From assembly GCF_020532645.1 (NCBI RefSeq), contig NZ_JAJAUZ010000009.1:122519-186518 (forward strand): DNA of 64,000 nt. Reading direction: 5' to 3'. This DNA comes from Streptomyces bambusae (GTDB lineage Bacteria > Actinomycetota > Actinomycetes > Streptomycetales > Streptomycetaceae). Below, piece after piece: positions 15,369 to 24,040 of this stretch. The number at the start of each line of letters is the position of its first letter. Position 1 is the stretch's first letter. A program made the position numbers and the translations under genes. The notes under the pieces are model-generated. The model was not told the DNA's origin. It made no database searches and saw nothing but the letters and a program-made list of their open reading frames with translations.

Positions 15369-17951
15369 ATGGGCAAGCGCGCCCGTTCGCAACGCAGCCT
15401 GGCCGCCGCCGTGGCCACCGCCGCACTCGTCGTGTCCGGCGGGGCCGTCACACCCCTGCTCGCCGCGGGAACGGCCGTGGCCGCTCCGCTGCCGCCGTGG
15501 CAGGAGCCGCTCAAGGTCGGCCCCACGGGCGACTTCGGCGACCTGCGCGTGACCACGGCCGCCGACGGCAGTGCGGTCGCCGGCTGGTACGTCATGTCGG
15601 GCATGGGCATGGAAATCCGCGTGGCCGTGCGGCCGGCCGGCACCGACCACTGGGGCCCGTCGACCAAGCTCGCGACCGTCCCCACCAGCCGCGGTGACGA
15701 ATCGTTCAAGCTGGTCCCGGACACCGACGGCCGGGTCACCGCGATCTGGCCCGAGTACCCCTCCGACCAGGGCACGGACTCGCCGCCCATGGCCTCGCTC
15801 CTGAAGTCCGCCACCCTCTCCCAGGGCACCTGGTCGCAGCCGGCGACCCTGCTCGACCTCCCGGCCGACGAGTACGTCGGCACCGTGGAGCTCGCCGCGG
15901 GCCCGCGCGGCACGGCCACCGCCGTCTGGACCTCCCGCCCCACCGACGCCGACGTGTGGAAGGTCAACGCCGCCGACCGCACCGCGGACGGCACCTGGTC
16001 CAAGCCCGCCACCGTGGCCTCCTCGGCCGTCGGCGGCGGCTTCGTCAGCGGCGCCGACGTGGCCGTGGACCCGCAGGGCACGGCCGTGGTCGCCTTCCTG
16101 CGCACCACCGTGAAGGGCGACAGCGGCCGCATCAACGACACCATCTCGGCCGTCGAGACCGTCACCCGCACCGCCCCCGGCGCAGCCTGGGGGACCCCGG
16201 TCGCCCACACCCCGCAGTCCCGCAGCCTCAGCGCTCCCCGGATCGCCTCGGGCCCGACCGGCATGATGGCCCTGAGCTGGACGAAGAGCGCGGACGACAG
16301 CTCCGCGCTGGAGTCCGTGAACATCGCCGTACGGCCCTCCGCGGCCGCGGGCTGGGGCGCTCCGGCCAAGACGCCCGGCACCTCGAAGGCCCAGGCGGCC
16401 TCGCCGGAGCCGCTCATCGCCGGCGACGGCGACGTGACCGTCGTCTGGCCGGAGGTCCAGGACCGCGTCGGCGGCGGCACGAAGTACGTCTACTTCGGCA
16501 GTACGCTCCGTACGGCCGACGGCACCTGGCAGAAGCAGCAGCTGTCCGACAACGCATCGGACCCCTGGGCCCCCGAAGCGGCCATCGGCCCCGACGGCAC
16601 CGTGCGCGTGATGTGGTCGGAGTGGGTGAGCAGCGAGAAGGGCTGGCACCTGCGGCACTCCGCCCGCACCTCCTCCGACGACCAGTGGACCGGGGCCGGC
16701 GAGGTGATCCCCGGTACCACGGGCTTCCGGCTGCGCGGCGTGGTCTCGGCGGGCCCGTACGGCTCGGCCACCCTGCTCGCCAACATCAACCAGCGCGAGG
16801 AGTTCAGCTCCCTGATCTCCGCCCGGGCCACCGCCGAGGTCCCGCTCGGGATCGGCTCGTCGACCGTGCCCGCGACCGTGCCGCTGGCCGGGAGCACCGG
16901 CTCGAACACCGTGTGGGCGCCGGTCTGGAACCTCACCCGGCCGGTGTCCGCCTGGTCCGTGGTCCTCACCGACTCCGCGGGCAGGACCGTCGCGAATCTG
17001 GCCGGGACCGGCCCGACCGAGAAGGCCGCCCCGGCCTGGAAGGGCCGTACGCAGACCGGCGCACTGCCCGTGAACGGCCCTCTGACCTGGACCCTCAAGG
17101 CCACCGCCGTCAACGCCCCGGCGCCGGTCACCCTGGGCTCGGGCAAGGTCACGGTCACCGGCGGCGCCCCGGCTCCGCGGGACTTCGGCAGCCGCGCGGG
17201 CCGTCCGGACGGGCTGGGCGACCTGCTCCAGACCACCGCCACCGGCCTGCGCACCGCGTACGGGTCCACAGGTGCCGGCAACTTCAGCGGCAGCGTCACC
17301 ACGACGGGCTGGTCGAAGGGCTTCCGTCCGGTCCCGATGGGCGACATGAACGGCGACCGCTGCAACGACACCCTGGTGCGGCTCGCCACCGGCGAGATGC
17401 GCGCGTACACGCCCGCCTGCGGGACGGCGCTCAAGCCGGCCGGCCCGTACAAGGTCCTGGGCAAGGGCTGGACCATCTACGACGTCCTCACCTCGCCCGG
17501 CGACGTCACCAAGGACGGCCGCCCCGATCTGGTCGCCCGCGATCCGAAGTCCGGTGCGCTGTACCTCTACACCACCACCAAGACGGGTGCGCTGGCTCCG
17601 CGGGTCTCGCTGGGCACCGGCTTCAAGTCGTACAAGAAGATCGTCGGTGCCGGTGACCTCAACGGTGACGGCATCGGTGACCTGCTCCTCCAGGACCAGC
17701 TCGACAACCTGTGGCGCAGCTACGGCACGGGGGCCGGCAAGTTCGGCGCCCGCGGCCTGGTCGCGCGCGAGTGGGGCGCGTCGTACAACGCCGTCGTGGG
17801 CGTGGGCGACCTGACCGGCGACGGCCGCGCCGACCTGATCGCCCGCGACCGCTCCGGCGGCCTGTGGCGCTACAGCGGCACGGGCCGCGGGACCCTCGAC
17901 AAGCGCGTGAAGATCGCCATCGGCTGGCAGGCGTACGCGGGCATCCACTAG
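15369..17951 (+). CDS. Secreted FG-GAP/VCBS-repeat protein
   Basis: An 860-residue exported protein. The signal peptide covers about residues 8-39 (ends GTAVAAPLPPW). The middle is a repetitive beta-rich region in which units run 'VNAADRTADGTWSKP' and 'SATLSQGTWSQP', resembling a propeller that measures or displays a ligand. The C-terminal ~250 residues hold four FG-GAP/VCBS calcium-binding repeats: GDMNGDRCNDTLV, GDVTKDGRPDLVA, GDLNGDGIGDLLL and GDLTGDGRADLIA. The ATG has GGGAAGGGA upstream. It is divergent from the subtilase and ends before a perfect hairpin terminator. A binding or adhesive role outside the cell is likely, with no enzyme motif seen. Confidence 0.85.
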   Translation: MGKRARSQRSLAAAVATAALVVSGGAVTPLLAAGTAVAAPLPPWQEPLKVGPTGDFGDLRVTTAADGSAVAGWYVMSGMGMEIRVAVRPAGTDHWGPSTKLATVPTSRGDESFKLVPDTDGRVTAIWPEYPSDQGTDSPPMASLLKSATLSQGTWSQPATLLDLPADEYVGTVELAAGPRGTATAVWTSRPTDADVWKVNAADRTADGTWSKPATVASSAVGGGFVSGADVAVDPQGTAVVAFLRTTVKGDSGRINDTISAVETVTRTAPGAAWGTPVAHTPQSRSLSAPRIASGPTGMMALSWTKSADDSSALESVNIAVRPSAAAGWGAPAKTPGTSKAQAASPEPLIAGDGDVTVVWPEVQDRVGGGTKYVYFGSTLRTADGTWQKQQLSDNASDPWAPEAAIGPDGTVRVMWSEWVSSEKGWHLRHSARTSSDDQWTGAGEVIPGTTGFRLRGVVSAGPYGSATLLANINQREEFSSLISARATAEVPLGIGSSTVPATVPLAGSTGSNTVWAPVWNLTRPVSAWSVVLTDSAGRTVANLAGTGPTEKAAPAWKGRTQTGALPVNGPLTWTLKATAVNAPAPVTLGSGKVTVTGGAPAPRDFGSRAGRPDGLGDLLQTTATGLRTAYGSTGAGNFSGSVTTTGWSKGFRPVPMGDMNGDRCNDTLVRLATGEMRAYTPACGTALKPAGPYKVLGKGWTIYDVLTSPGDVTKDGRPDLVARDPKSGALYLYTTTKTGALAPRVSLGTGFKSYKKIVGAGDLNGDGIGDLLLQDQLDNLWRSYGTGAGKFGARGLVAREWGASYNAVVGVGDLTGDGRADLIARDRSGGLWRYSGTGRGTLDKRVKIAIGWQAYAGIH

Positions 17952-17963
17952 TACGAGGAGCGG

Positions 17964-17996
17964 CCGGCCGGTTCCCGGGGCGCGGGAACCGGCCGG
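17964..17996 (+). terminator. Hairpin terminator after the FG-GAP protein gene
   Basis: Perfect 13-bp stem CCGGCCGGTTCCC / GGGAACCGGCCGG with a 7-base loop, 12 bases beyond the stop. Confidence 0.85.
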
Positions 17997-18050
17997 TCCG
18001 CGTCGGACGGCGTCACCGAAGGGCGTAACGGATCCGGCCCTCGGATCGTT

Positions 18051-19172
18051 GTGGTGGATGTGCAAACGACTGTCGCCACTTCGGCTCCTCAGCTTTCGTT
18101 CCTCATGACGACCACGCAGGGCGCGGCCGCGCGCCAGTTGCTGTCGTACGTGGCTGCGCTGCCCCTGGCTTCGCCGGATGCGCAGTTGCTGGCGGTGGTC
18201 GTGGCGATCCGGTCGGCACGGGGTGGCGCGGGGAACGTGTCGGGCCAGGACCTGCGGTCGCTGCGGCTGACGGATCCCGGGGAGGCGGTCGCCGCACTGG
18301 ACGAACTGGGGTGGGGCGTTCCCGGTGAACTGGTCGACGGGCCACCGGAGATCCCGAGGCCGGTCACGGTGCCGGCGCTGGTCTTCGGGCCGGACCATCC
18401 GCTGCCGTTCGGCAAGGGGAAGCGTTCCCGGGTGTCGGGGTGGATCATCCGGACGCTGGCCTCCAAGCCGTTGCGCAAGGCCGGGCCGGCGGCACGGCTC
18501 GCGGCGCTGTACCTCGCCGCGCACAGTTCGCCCCGGCTCGACGGCACTGTGCCCACGGACCTTCCGGAGGCCGGGCGGGCGGCGCTGCCGGAGCTGCTGG
18601 AGCGGATGTTCCTGGCGGAACTCGACGGCGATCGGTACCTCCTCGACGAGAAGGTGCAGCACCTGTCCGGCCTGCTCCCCGGCCCGGACGACGTGACCGA
18701 GCCCGAGAAGTCGGCGCGCCCGGTTCCGCCGGAGGTCACGCCGGGCGACTGGGAGGAGTGGAAGGCCGCGGCCCGCCCCGGTCTGCGGCGGCACGCCGAG
18801 GTCGTCGAGACCTGCGCGCTGTGCTCGCTGCCGTTCGTCCGGGTGGCGACGGCCTTCACGTTCCGGCAGCCCGCGCTGCCGTCGCCGCGGTCCGTGCTGG
18901 ACAAGTACGCCGCGTGGCAGGAGAAGCACCCCGACCGCGGCGAGCAGGCGGCCCGGTTCACGATCGAGTTCCGTGCGGAGCACGGGCACGGGCCGTCGTA
19001 CGGACAGCTGTGCGCCGGGTTGCGCTGGAAGGCACGCAGGCGGGTGCGCAGCCTGATCGTGGGCGAGCTCCTGGCCGACGGCTGGCTGACGAGCACCTCC
19101 CCCGTCCCGTGGACCCTCCGCCCGGGGGCCACGGCCAATGCGCACGGGATCGTGCTGCCGGGGGCGCGGTAG
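18051..19172 (+). CDS. Unknown protein with C-terminal winged-helix-like segment
   Basis: A 373-residue soluble protein I do not recognise. A lone CALC pair lies at about residues 259-262, too little for a zinc finger by itself. The last ~70 residues (SYGQLCAGLRWKARRRVRSL, then VGELLADGWL) read like a winged-helix DNA-binding fold. The N-terminal two-thirds is predicted mostly helical, with a basic stretch FGKGKRSRVSG. Two adjacent GTG codons (18051, 18054) and another at 18060 could start it, and no strong ribosome site decides. It stands alone between a terminator and the convergent broken HEAT-repeat gene. Confidence 0.7.
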   Translation: MVDVQTTVATSAPQLSFLMTTTQGAAARQLLSYVAALPLASPDAQLLAVVVAIRSARGGAGNVSGQDLRSLRLTDPGEAVAALDELGWGVPGELVDGPPEIPRPVTVPALVFGPDHPLPFGKGKRSRVSGWIIRTLASKPLRKAGPAARLAALYLAAHSSPRLDGTVPTDLPEAGRAALPELLERMFLAELDGDRYLLDEKVQHLSGLLPGPDDVTEPEKSARPVPPEVTPGDWEEWKAAARPGLRRHAEVVETCALCSLPFVRVATAFTFRQPALPSPRSVLDKYAAWQEKHPDRGEQAARFTIEFRAEHGHGPSYGQLCAGLRWKARRRVRSLIVGELLADGWLTSTSPVPWTLRPGATANAHGIVLPGAR

Positions 19173-19185
19173 GGGCGCCAGCCGG

Positions 19186-19638
19186 CTACGAGGACGGCGG
19201 TGCGGGGTGCAGGACGGGGTCGATTTCGACGAGGTGCTCCAGCAGGGCGCGGGCCCCGCGGGCAAGGCGGTCGTCGGGACCTTGCGCCATCTCCTCACAG
19301 AGGCCCACGGCTGTGGCCAGGTCCGTGGCGAAGATGCCGAACACGTCGGAGACCGCGGTGTGGATTCAGTCGCCGTGCCGCGGGTAGCCGTCCGCCAGCG
19401 CGGACGCGACTGCCGCCAGTCCGGACCGGTCCATGCGCCGGAGCAGGGCCTGCGCGGTCACCCTGGTGACGTACGTGTCGCCGGAGTCGAGCATGAGGTC
19501 GAGCAGCAGTCCGAAGGCCTCCGGTTCCTCGGCGAGACCTGCCAGGCCTTGACCGGCGGCGGCCCGGTCCCGGTAGTCGTCACTCCGCCCGAGCCTGCCG
19601 AGGGCCTCCACGGCAGCGAGCCGCAGCTCCTTGTCCAC
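19186..19638 (-). pseudogene. HEAT-repeat-like protein broken by an in-frame TGA
   Basis: The frame from GTG 19638 encodes 90 residues of helical repeats (RLAAVEALGRLG, ALLRRMDRSGLAAVASAL) and then meets TGA at 19366-19368. Directly after that stop the same frame continues for 59 well-behaved codons (IHTAVSDVFGIFATDLATAV, then LARGARALLEHLVEIDPVL) to a TAG at 19186. Codon use is alike on both sides. The simplest reading is a TGG (Trp) codon mutated or misread to TGA. The frame opens 85 bases after the next gene upstream. Function is unknown; such helical-repeat proteins usually bind other proteins. Confidence 0.75.
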
Positions 19639-19723
19639 GTGCCTGCCCGCCCGTCCTGCGCCCTGTGATGTCGCCGGAAGCTACCACGGGGGTGGGGCGC
19701 GCGACTGACCGCAGCCGCCCCGC

Positions 19724-20113
19724 TCAGCCGAAGAGTCTGCGGCGGCGCTTCTCCGGCTGTGCGGGTTCGGGGGGCGCAGCGACCTTGCTCCTGCCGACGA
19801 GCCGGGCCACGGAGAGGCGGAAGTGCTGGGTCCGCCAGCTCTCCTGGATGACGACCAGCCAGACGTTCTCCGAGGACTGGTAGATCCGGCGGGTGTGCGG
19901 TCGGTCCGCGGGCGCGTGGCGGCGGGTGGGCAGGTGGGTCTGGAGGAGGTCCTTCGCCCACTCGCGGGCGTGTGCCTCGTCCCGCGCCTCGTGCTCGGCG
20001 GCGAGCTGCCAGCGGAAGATGTCGTGACCGTCGGCGTAGGCCACCTCGTCGTCCTGCTCTATGAGGACGAACCAGGTGCCGTCCGATGGCGTTGCGGATG
20101 CGGATGTCACCAC
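19724..20113 (-). CDS. Conserved-looking small hypothetical protein
   Basis: A 129-residue soluble protein with no family I recognise. It begins with a strand-rich segment (GTWFVLIEQDDEVAYADG), has a helical charged centre (EHEARDEAHAREWAKDLLQT), a second strand pair (SSENVWLVVIQESWRTQHF) and ends in a basic tail (EKRRRRLFG). I chose the GTG at 20113, which has GAGGGGG just upstream; the frame could extend 14 codons to 20155. It is followed on the same strand by the broken HEAT-repeat gene, and the acetyltransferase gene precedes it. No function can be assigned. Confidence 0.65.
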   Translation of the reverse strand: MVTSASATPSDGTWFVLIEQDDEVAYADGHDIFRWQLAAEHEARDEAHAREWAKDLLQTHLPTRRHAPADRPHTRRIYQSSENVWLVVIQESWRTQHFRLSVARLVGRSKVAAPPEPAQPEKRRRRLFG

Positions 20114-20184
20114 GGGCCCCCTCGTCGATTCCGGCCAGGATAGTCGGATCGTCACACTTCCGACTCTGCGGGCTGCCCGCCGTG

Positions 20185-21297
20185 TCAGCGGTCACGGTCG
20201 CGGTCGCGGTCACGGTCGCGGATCCTGCCGACCGAGTGGAGGGTGCGTACGGCGGCCGTCTTGAGGCGGGGGCGTTCGCGGACGAAGCGGCGGACGGCAC
20301 CGGACGGTTCGCGGCTGAGCCAGTGGAGGGCCGCGCCGGGGCGGGCGCGCAGGACGACCGCGCCTTCGTGGACGGTCAGGTCGCCGGTCTTCAGGGAGTC
20401 CTTGTACGGGGCGTCGCCGCGGCCGAGGTCGAGCAGGACGATGCCGGCGTCGGCCGCCGCGGCGATCACGCGGAGGACGAGCAGCCGGCCCGGCGAGAAG
20501 GTGGCGAAGTCCCGGTCGTACGCGGGGAACCAGTAGGACAGGACGGTGCGCGAGCGCAGGCCGAAGTGTGCGGCGACGGGCCGCTCGCCGGCGTACAGCA
20601 CCGACAGCAGGCCCGCGCAGCCGGGCGCGTCCGTGCCGGCGAGGGTGCGCACGAGGCCGCTGATCCACTCCTGCGCGAACCGGTCGCGCCGTCCCGTGCG
20701 CCGGTACTGGGCGGACTTCCACGCCATGAGCGTGTGCAGGACCGCCGGGTTCCGGTCGTCGAAGACGAAGCGGAGCGGCCCGACCTCCCGGGCGAGGCGG
20801 CGCTCCTGAGCACGGGCCGACTTGAGGAACGTACGGGATCCCGCCCGCAGCCGGGTCTCGTACGCGGCATAGCCGTCGGCGAGTTCGACGACGGGTGAGG
20901 CGAACCGGCCGGTGGCGAAGGGGAGGAACAGGTCCTGCCCGCCCTCCAGGTGGTTGAACTCCCAGACGGACAGCGCACTGGCGCGCAGCAGGGCGTGGGG
21001 GTCCAGGGTCACGCCGGGGCGCATGACGGCGCCCTGGCAGTCGGACACGCCGAGGCCGATGGCGCGGCCGCGGCCCCAGCGGCCGCGTTCGAAGGGGAAG
21101 AAGCCGGCCGGTTCGCCGTTCTGGCGCACCACCGCGACCCGGGCGCCGGGCCGGACGCTGCCGACGGCCCGGCAGAACTCCGGGCTCATGAAGGGGTTGG
21201 CCACGGGTGCCGTGCGGTCCCGCAGCTCGCCCCACCGGGCGACGTCCGCCGCGCTCAGGTCGGCGGGGTGCGTCACGTCGATGCGTTGTACGGTCAC
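20185..21297 (-). CDS. GNAT-fold acetyltransferase of the BioF2/CelD type
   Basis: A 370-residue protein of the Acetyltransf_6 (BioF2-like, CelD/FemAB-related) kind, showing the paired GNAT halves: GARVAVVRQNGEPAGFFPFE in the first and LYAGERPVAAHFGLRSRTVLSYWF in the second. Between them lies the helical, basic segment TFLKSARAQERRLAREVG. Relatives modify polysaccharide or peptidoglycan precursors, but the substrate is not evident here. The C-terminus is a run of Arg-Asp dipeptides encoded by five exact-length copies of a hexamer (20190-20219), a likely slippage product. It is transcribed away from the membrane protein upstream, with a 148-base spacer. Confidence 0.75.
   Translation of the reverse strand: MTVQRIDVTHPADLSAADVARWGELRDRTAPVANPFMSPEFCRAVGSVRPGARVAVVRQNGEPAGFFPFERGRWGRGRAIGLGVSDCQGAVMRPGVTLDPHALLRASALSVWEFNHLEGGQDLFLPFATGRFASPVVELADGYAAYETRLRAGSRTFLKSARAQERRLAREVGPLRFVFDDRNPAVLHTLMAWKSAQYRRTGRRDRFAQEWISGLVRTLAGTDAPGCAGLLSVLYAGERPVAAHFGLRSRTVLSYWFPAYDRDFATFSPGRLLVLRVIAAAADAGIVLLDLGRGDAPYKDSLKTGDLTVHEGAVVLRARPGAALHWLSREPSGAVRRFVRERPRLKTAAVRTLHSVGRIRDRDRDRDRDR
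20190..20219. repeat. Five tandem GGTCRC hexamers in a coding 3' end
   Basis: GGTCAC/GGTCGC units repeat five times without interruption. On the minus strand they encode the Arg-Asp tail of the acetyltransferase. Copy number should vary between strains through replication slippage without shifting the frame. Confidence 0.85.
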
Positions 21298-21445
21298 GGT
21301 GGCTCCTGGATGCTCGAATGGCCCGCGGCGCGCGGCGTGCAGCCGGGGCGGGCGCGCGGGCGGGGCGCCGTCCTCTCCCGGTCGTCCGTCCGTGATCGGC
21401 GGACGGGCCCGGCGGGGGGGTGACGGCGGGAGGGTCGGACAGGCC

Positions 21446-22096
21446 CTAGGGCCCGACGGCGGCCGGGGCCTCGGGGAGGCGCGGGCCGGTGGGTCGGGTG
21501 GGCGGGCCGCGGCGCACCACCGCGTCGGCCAGGAGGAGTTCGTACGGCGAGGGGCCCGCGTCCCGGCGCTGGCGGCCGACGGGGGGCCGAGGGCTCTGCG
21601 GGCCGTACGACGTCGGCCACGGGACGAACAGGGAGCGCAGCCGTACGGCGAGGTCGCCGAGCCGGTCGTGGACCGCGGTCCCCACCCATGTGCAGGAGAT
21701 CTCGGCGGCGTGCAGGGTCCAGCCGACGACGAGGGTCAGCGCGGCGTACGACACGCCCCACGGCCCGTCGTGGGCGAGGGCCACGGAGGGGGTCGGGGCG
21801 TCGCCGAGGTGCCCGAGCCACCAGCAGGTGGCCGCCTGGGCGAGGACCATGGCGCTCAGGCCGGTGCTCAGCGACCGGGGCCGCCCGGCGCGCGGCAGTG
21901 CCACGGCGAACAGGGCGAGCACGGCGACCAGGCACGCGGTCGCCGACAGGGTGCCGCCGAACACCAGCCGGTTCCCGACGGCCGCCAGCGCGGTCGCCAC
22001 CACTGCAAACGCGGCAGCCCGCGCCGCTCCTCCTCCGGACCCCGCGGTCGAACGGGGAAGGGAAGGCAACGAACACAAACGGACGCGCGTCGTCAT
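21446..22096 (-). CDS. Four-helix integral membrane protein of unknown function
   Basis: A 216-residue protein from an ATG with GGGGGAG three bases upstream; the open frame extends much further but only this part shows coding character. Four hydrophobic segments are clear: residues 23-45 (AAFAVVATALAAVGN), 52-70 (ACLVAVLALFAVALP), 79-97 (LSAMVLAQAATCWWLG) and 108-130 (SYAALTLVVGWTLHAAEI). A ~75-residue basic, Pro-rich cytoplasmic tail follows (PTSYGPQSPRPPVGRQRRD). No catalytic motif is seen. The gene stands just left of the TnpB-like gene, facing away from it. Confidence 0.65.
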   Translation of the reverse strand: MTTRVRLCSLPSLPRSTAGSGGGAARAAAFAVVATALAAVGNRLVFGGTLSATACLVAVLALFAVALPRAGRPRSLSTGLSAMVLAQAATCWWLGHLGDAPTPSVALAHDGPWGVSYAALTLVVGWTLHAAEISCTWVGTAVHDRLGDLAVRLRSLFVPWPTSYGPQSPRPPVGRQRRDAGPSPYELLLADAVVRRGPPTRPTGPRLPEAPAAVGP

Positions 22097-22393
22097 GACT
22101 CCCCCATCCTCGGCGACCCCACCGCCCCCGCGCGGCGGAATCCGAGGACCCGCCAATCCGAACCTTCGCGCTAGCACAGCCCCCAACGGGGGGTGTCGGG
22201 AGGCGGGGACCGGGGTGGGAGGGGGCCGGCTCCCTGCGGGGCGTGCAGGGGTGGTGAACTGCTGCGGGTTGAGTGAGCAGCAAGTGTGAGGGTTTCTGAG
22301 TGAGTCTTCTGATGGTGGTGCCGGGGCTCGGCGGGGGTGGTTGTCGGTGGGTGCCGGTAGGTTCGGAGTGTTGATCAGGTAAGGGGGCGAGCG

Positions 22394-24040
22394 GTGCGGG
22401 AGAACACAAGACGGCAACTGCGTGTGATCGACGCGCCGTTCGTTGCGCTGGGCCCTTCGGGTGTCGCGGTACGGACCCGTCTCAAGGGACTTCCCCCGGC
22501 CGACGAGCAGGTTCTCCGTGCCGTGGGTGAGCATCTGGGACGGCTCGCCTCCCGGGACCTGGCGATGCGGTGCGCGCAGGGCCTGGAGCACACCAAGGAC
22601 ACGTGGGCGGTCCGCAAGCAGGAGCTGACAGCGGAGTCGTCGTCCCGCTGGGCCGGGTCGATCACGAAGGCGTCGCACGATCAGTGGGCGCTGTCGCGGC
22701 GGTGTCAGCTCGCGCACATCCACGGTCTGGAGGCCGGTGTCCGGATGCTGATGCACCGGCTGTCCCAGCCTCTCGGGGAGAAGGGCACCAAGCGTGCCCC
22801 GGGCGGTTATCGCTCCAAGCGGGAGTGGTTTCACAAGTCCCGGCGGCTGGCCGTGCTGGAGCACCGCCTCGAGGTGACCCGTGCGGAGCGTGAGGCCGGT
22901 GTCGTGCGCGTGGTGCGTGGTGGCCGGCGGCTGCTGAACACCCGCCACAACCTCACCGCGGCCCAGCTCACCGAGGAGCAGTGGCGCCAGCGGTGGGAGG
23001 CCGAGCGGTGGTTCCTGGCCGCTGACGGCGAGTCCGGGAAGCGGTACGGCAACGAGACCATCCGCGTCACACCGGACGGCGAGGTGTCGATCAGGCTGCC
23101 CGCCCCGCTCGCGCACCTGGCGAACGCCGGGCATGGCCGGTTTCTGCTGGCCTCGAAGGTGGCGTTCGCGCACCGCGGCGCCGAGTGGGCCGACCGCATC
23201 GAAGGCAACCGGGCTGTCGCCTACCGCATCCACTACGACGTCGAGCGCGTGCGGTGGTACCTGACCGCCTCGTGGCAGAAGCCCGTGGTCAAGACGGTCC
23301 CGCTCGACGCCGTCCGCGCGGCCGGCATGGTCGGGGTGGACAGCAACGCCGACCACTTCGCCGCCTACCGCCTCGACCCGCACGGCAACCCCGTCGGTAA
23401 CCCCCGCCGCTTCCCCTACGACCTGACCGGGACCGCGGATCACCGTGACGCCCAGGTCCGCCACGCCATCACCCGACTCCTGCACTGGGCCAAGCGCAGC
23501 GGCGTCACCGCGATCGCCATGGAGAACCTCGACTTCACGGCGGACAAGACCCGCGAGAACCACGGACGCCGCAAACGGTTCCGGCAACTTGTCTCCGGCA
23601 TCCCCACCGGCAAGCTCAAGGCCCGGCTCGTGTCGATGGCCGCCGAGACGGGCCTGTCGATCGTGGCCGTGGACCCGGCCTACACCTCCCTGTGGGGCGA
23701 TGAGCACTGGCGCAAACCGCTCACCAGCCCCCACCGCACCATCTCCCGACACGACGCCGCCGGCATCGCGATCGGGCGACGCGCCCTCGGCTATCCGATC
23801 CGGCGACGGACGACACCGCCCCGCGACGACCAGAGCGATCGTCGCGGGTATCGGACCGTCCAGGCCGGACCGGACACCCGAGGGCGTGAGGGAACCCGCC
23901 CACCCGTCACGGAACGTGCACACGATGCACGCGCCCGAACGGAGAACACCGGAACGCGGGCAACCAGCCGGACATCCAAAACCGTTCGGGATGCCCGCAG
24001 TGACCAGGCATGGGCCCAAAACCCACTCCTGCTCACTTAG
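22394..24040 (+). CDS. TnpB-like RuvC nuclease, lone, without visible zinc ribbon
   Basis: A 548-residue protein of the TnpB-related ('IS200/IS605 accessory') kind. All three RuvC carboxylates are present: Asp316 (MVGVDSNADHF), Glu377 (AIAMENLDF) and Asp454 (ISRHDAAGIAIG). Canonical TnpB has two CxxC pairs between the second and third motifs. Here that stretch (VDPAYTSLWGDEHWRKPL) has no cysteine at all. TnpB proteins are RNA-guided DNA nucleases that accompany transposons. No TnpA transposase or serine recombinase gene is near, so this is either an immobile remnant or a host-retained copy. The GTG has AAGGGGG seven bases before it. The last ~85 codons are low-complexity and overlie DNA with strong inverted repeats. 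The upstream 22097-22393 spacer holds no gene. Confidence 0.8.
   Translation: MRENTRRQLRVIDAPFVALGPSGVAVRTRLKGLPPADEQVLRAVGEHLGRLASRDLAMRCAQGLEHTKDTWAVRKQELTAESSSRWAGSITKASHDQWALSRRCQLAHIHGLEAGVRMLMHRLSQPLGEKGTKRAPGGYRSKREWFHKSRRLAVLEHRLEVTRAEREAGVVRVVRGGRRLLNTRHNLTAAQLTEEQWRQRWEAERWFLAADGESGKRYGNETIRVTPDGEVSIRLPAPLAHLANAGHGRFLLASKVAFAHRGAEWADRIEGNRAVAYRIHYDVERVRWYLTASWQKPVVKTVPLDAVRAAGMVGVDSNADHFAAYRLDPHGNPVGNPRRFPYDLTGTADHRDAQVRHAITRLLHWAKRSGVTAIAMENLDFTADKTRENHGRRKRFRQLVSGIPTGKLKARLVSMAAETGLSIVAVDPAYTSLWGDEHWRKPLTSPHRTISRHDAAGIAIGRRALGYPIRRRTTPPRDDQSDRRGYRTVQAGPDTRGREGTRPPVTERAHDARARTENTGTRATSRTSKTVRDARSDQAWAQNPLLLT
23820..23998 (+). ncRNA. Possible guide-RNA scaffold at the 3' end of the TnpB-like gene
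   Basis: Inside the 3' end of the ORF are a perfect 10-bp stem CCCGCGACGA / TCGTCGCGGG (23820-23829, 23839-23848) and two interleaved stems, CCCGAACGG / CCGTTCGGG (23934-23942, 23982-23990) and GCGGGCA / TGCCCGC (23956-23962, 23992-23998). TnpB guide RNAs normally arise from exactly this place, overlapping the gene's end. The encoded protein tail is disordered, which fits selection on RNA rather than protein. No transcription evidence is available. Confidence 0.3.
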
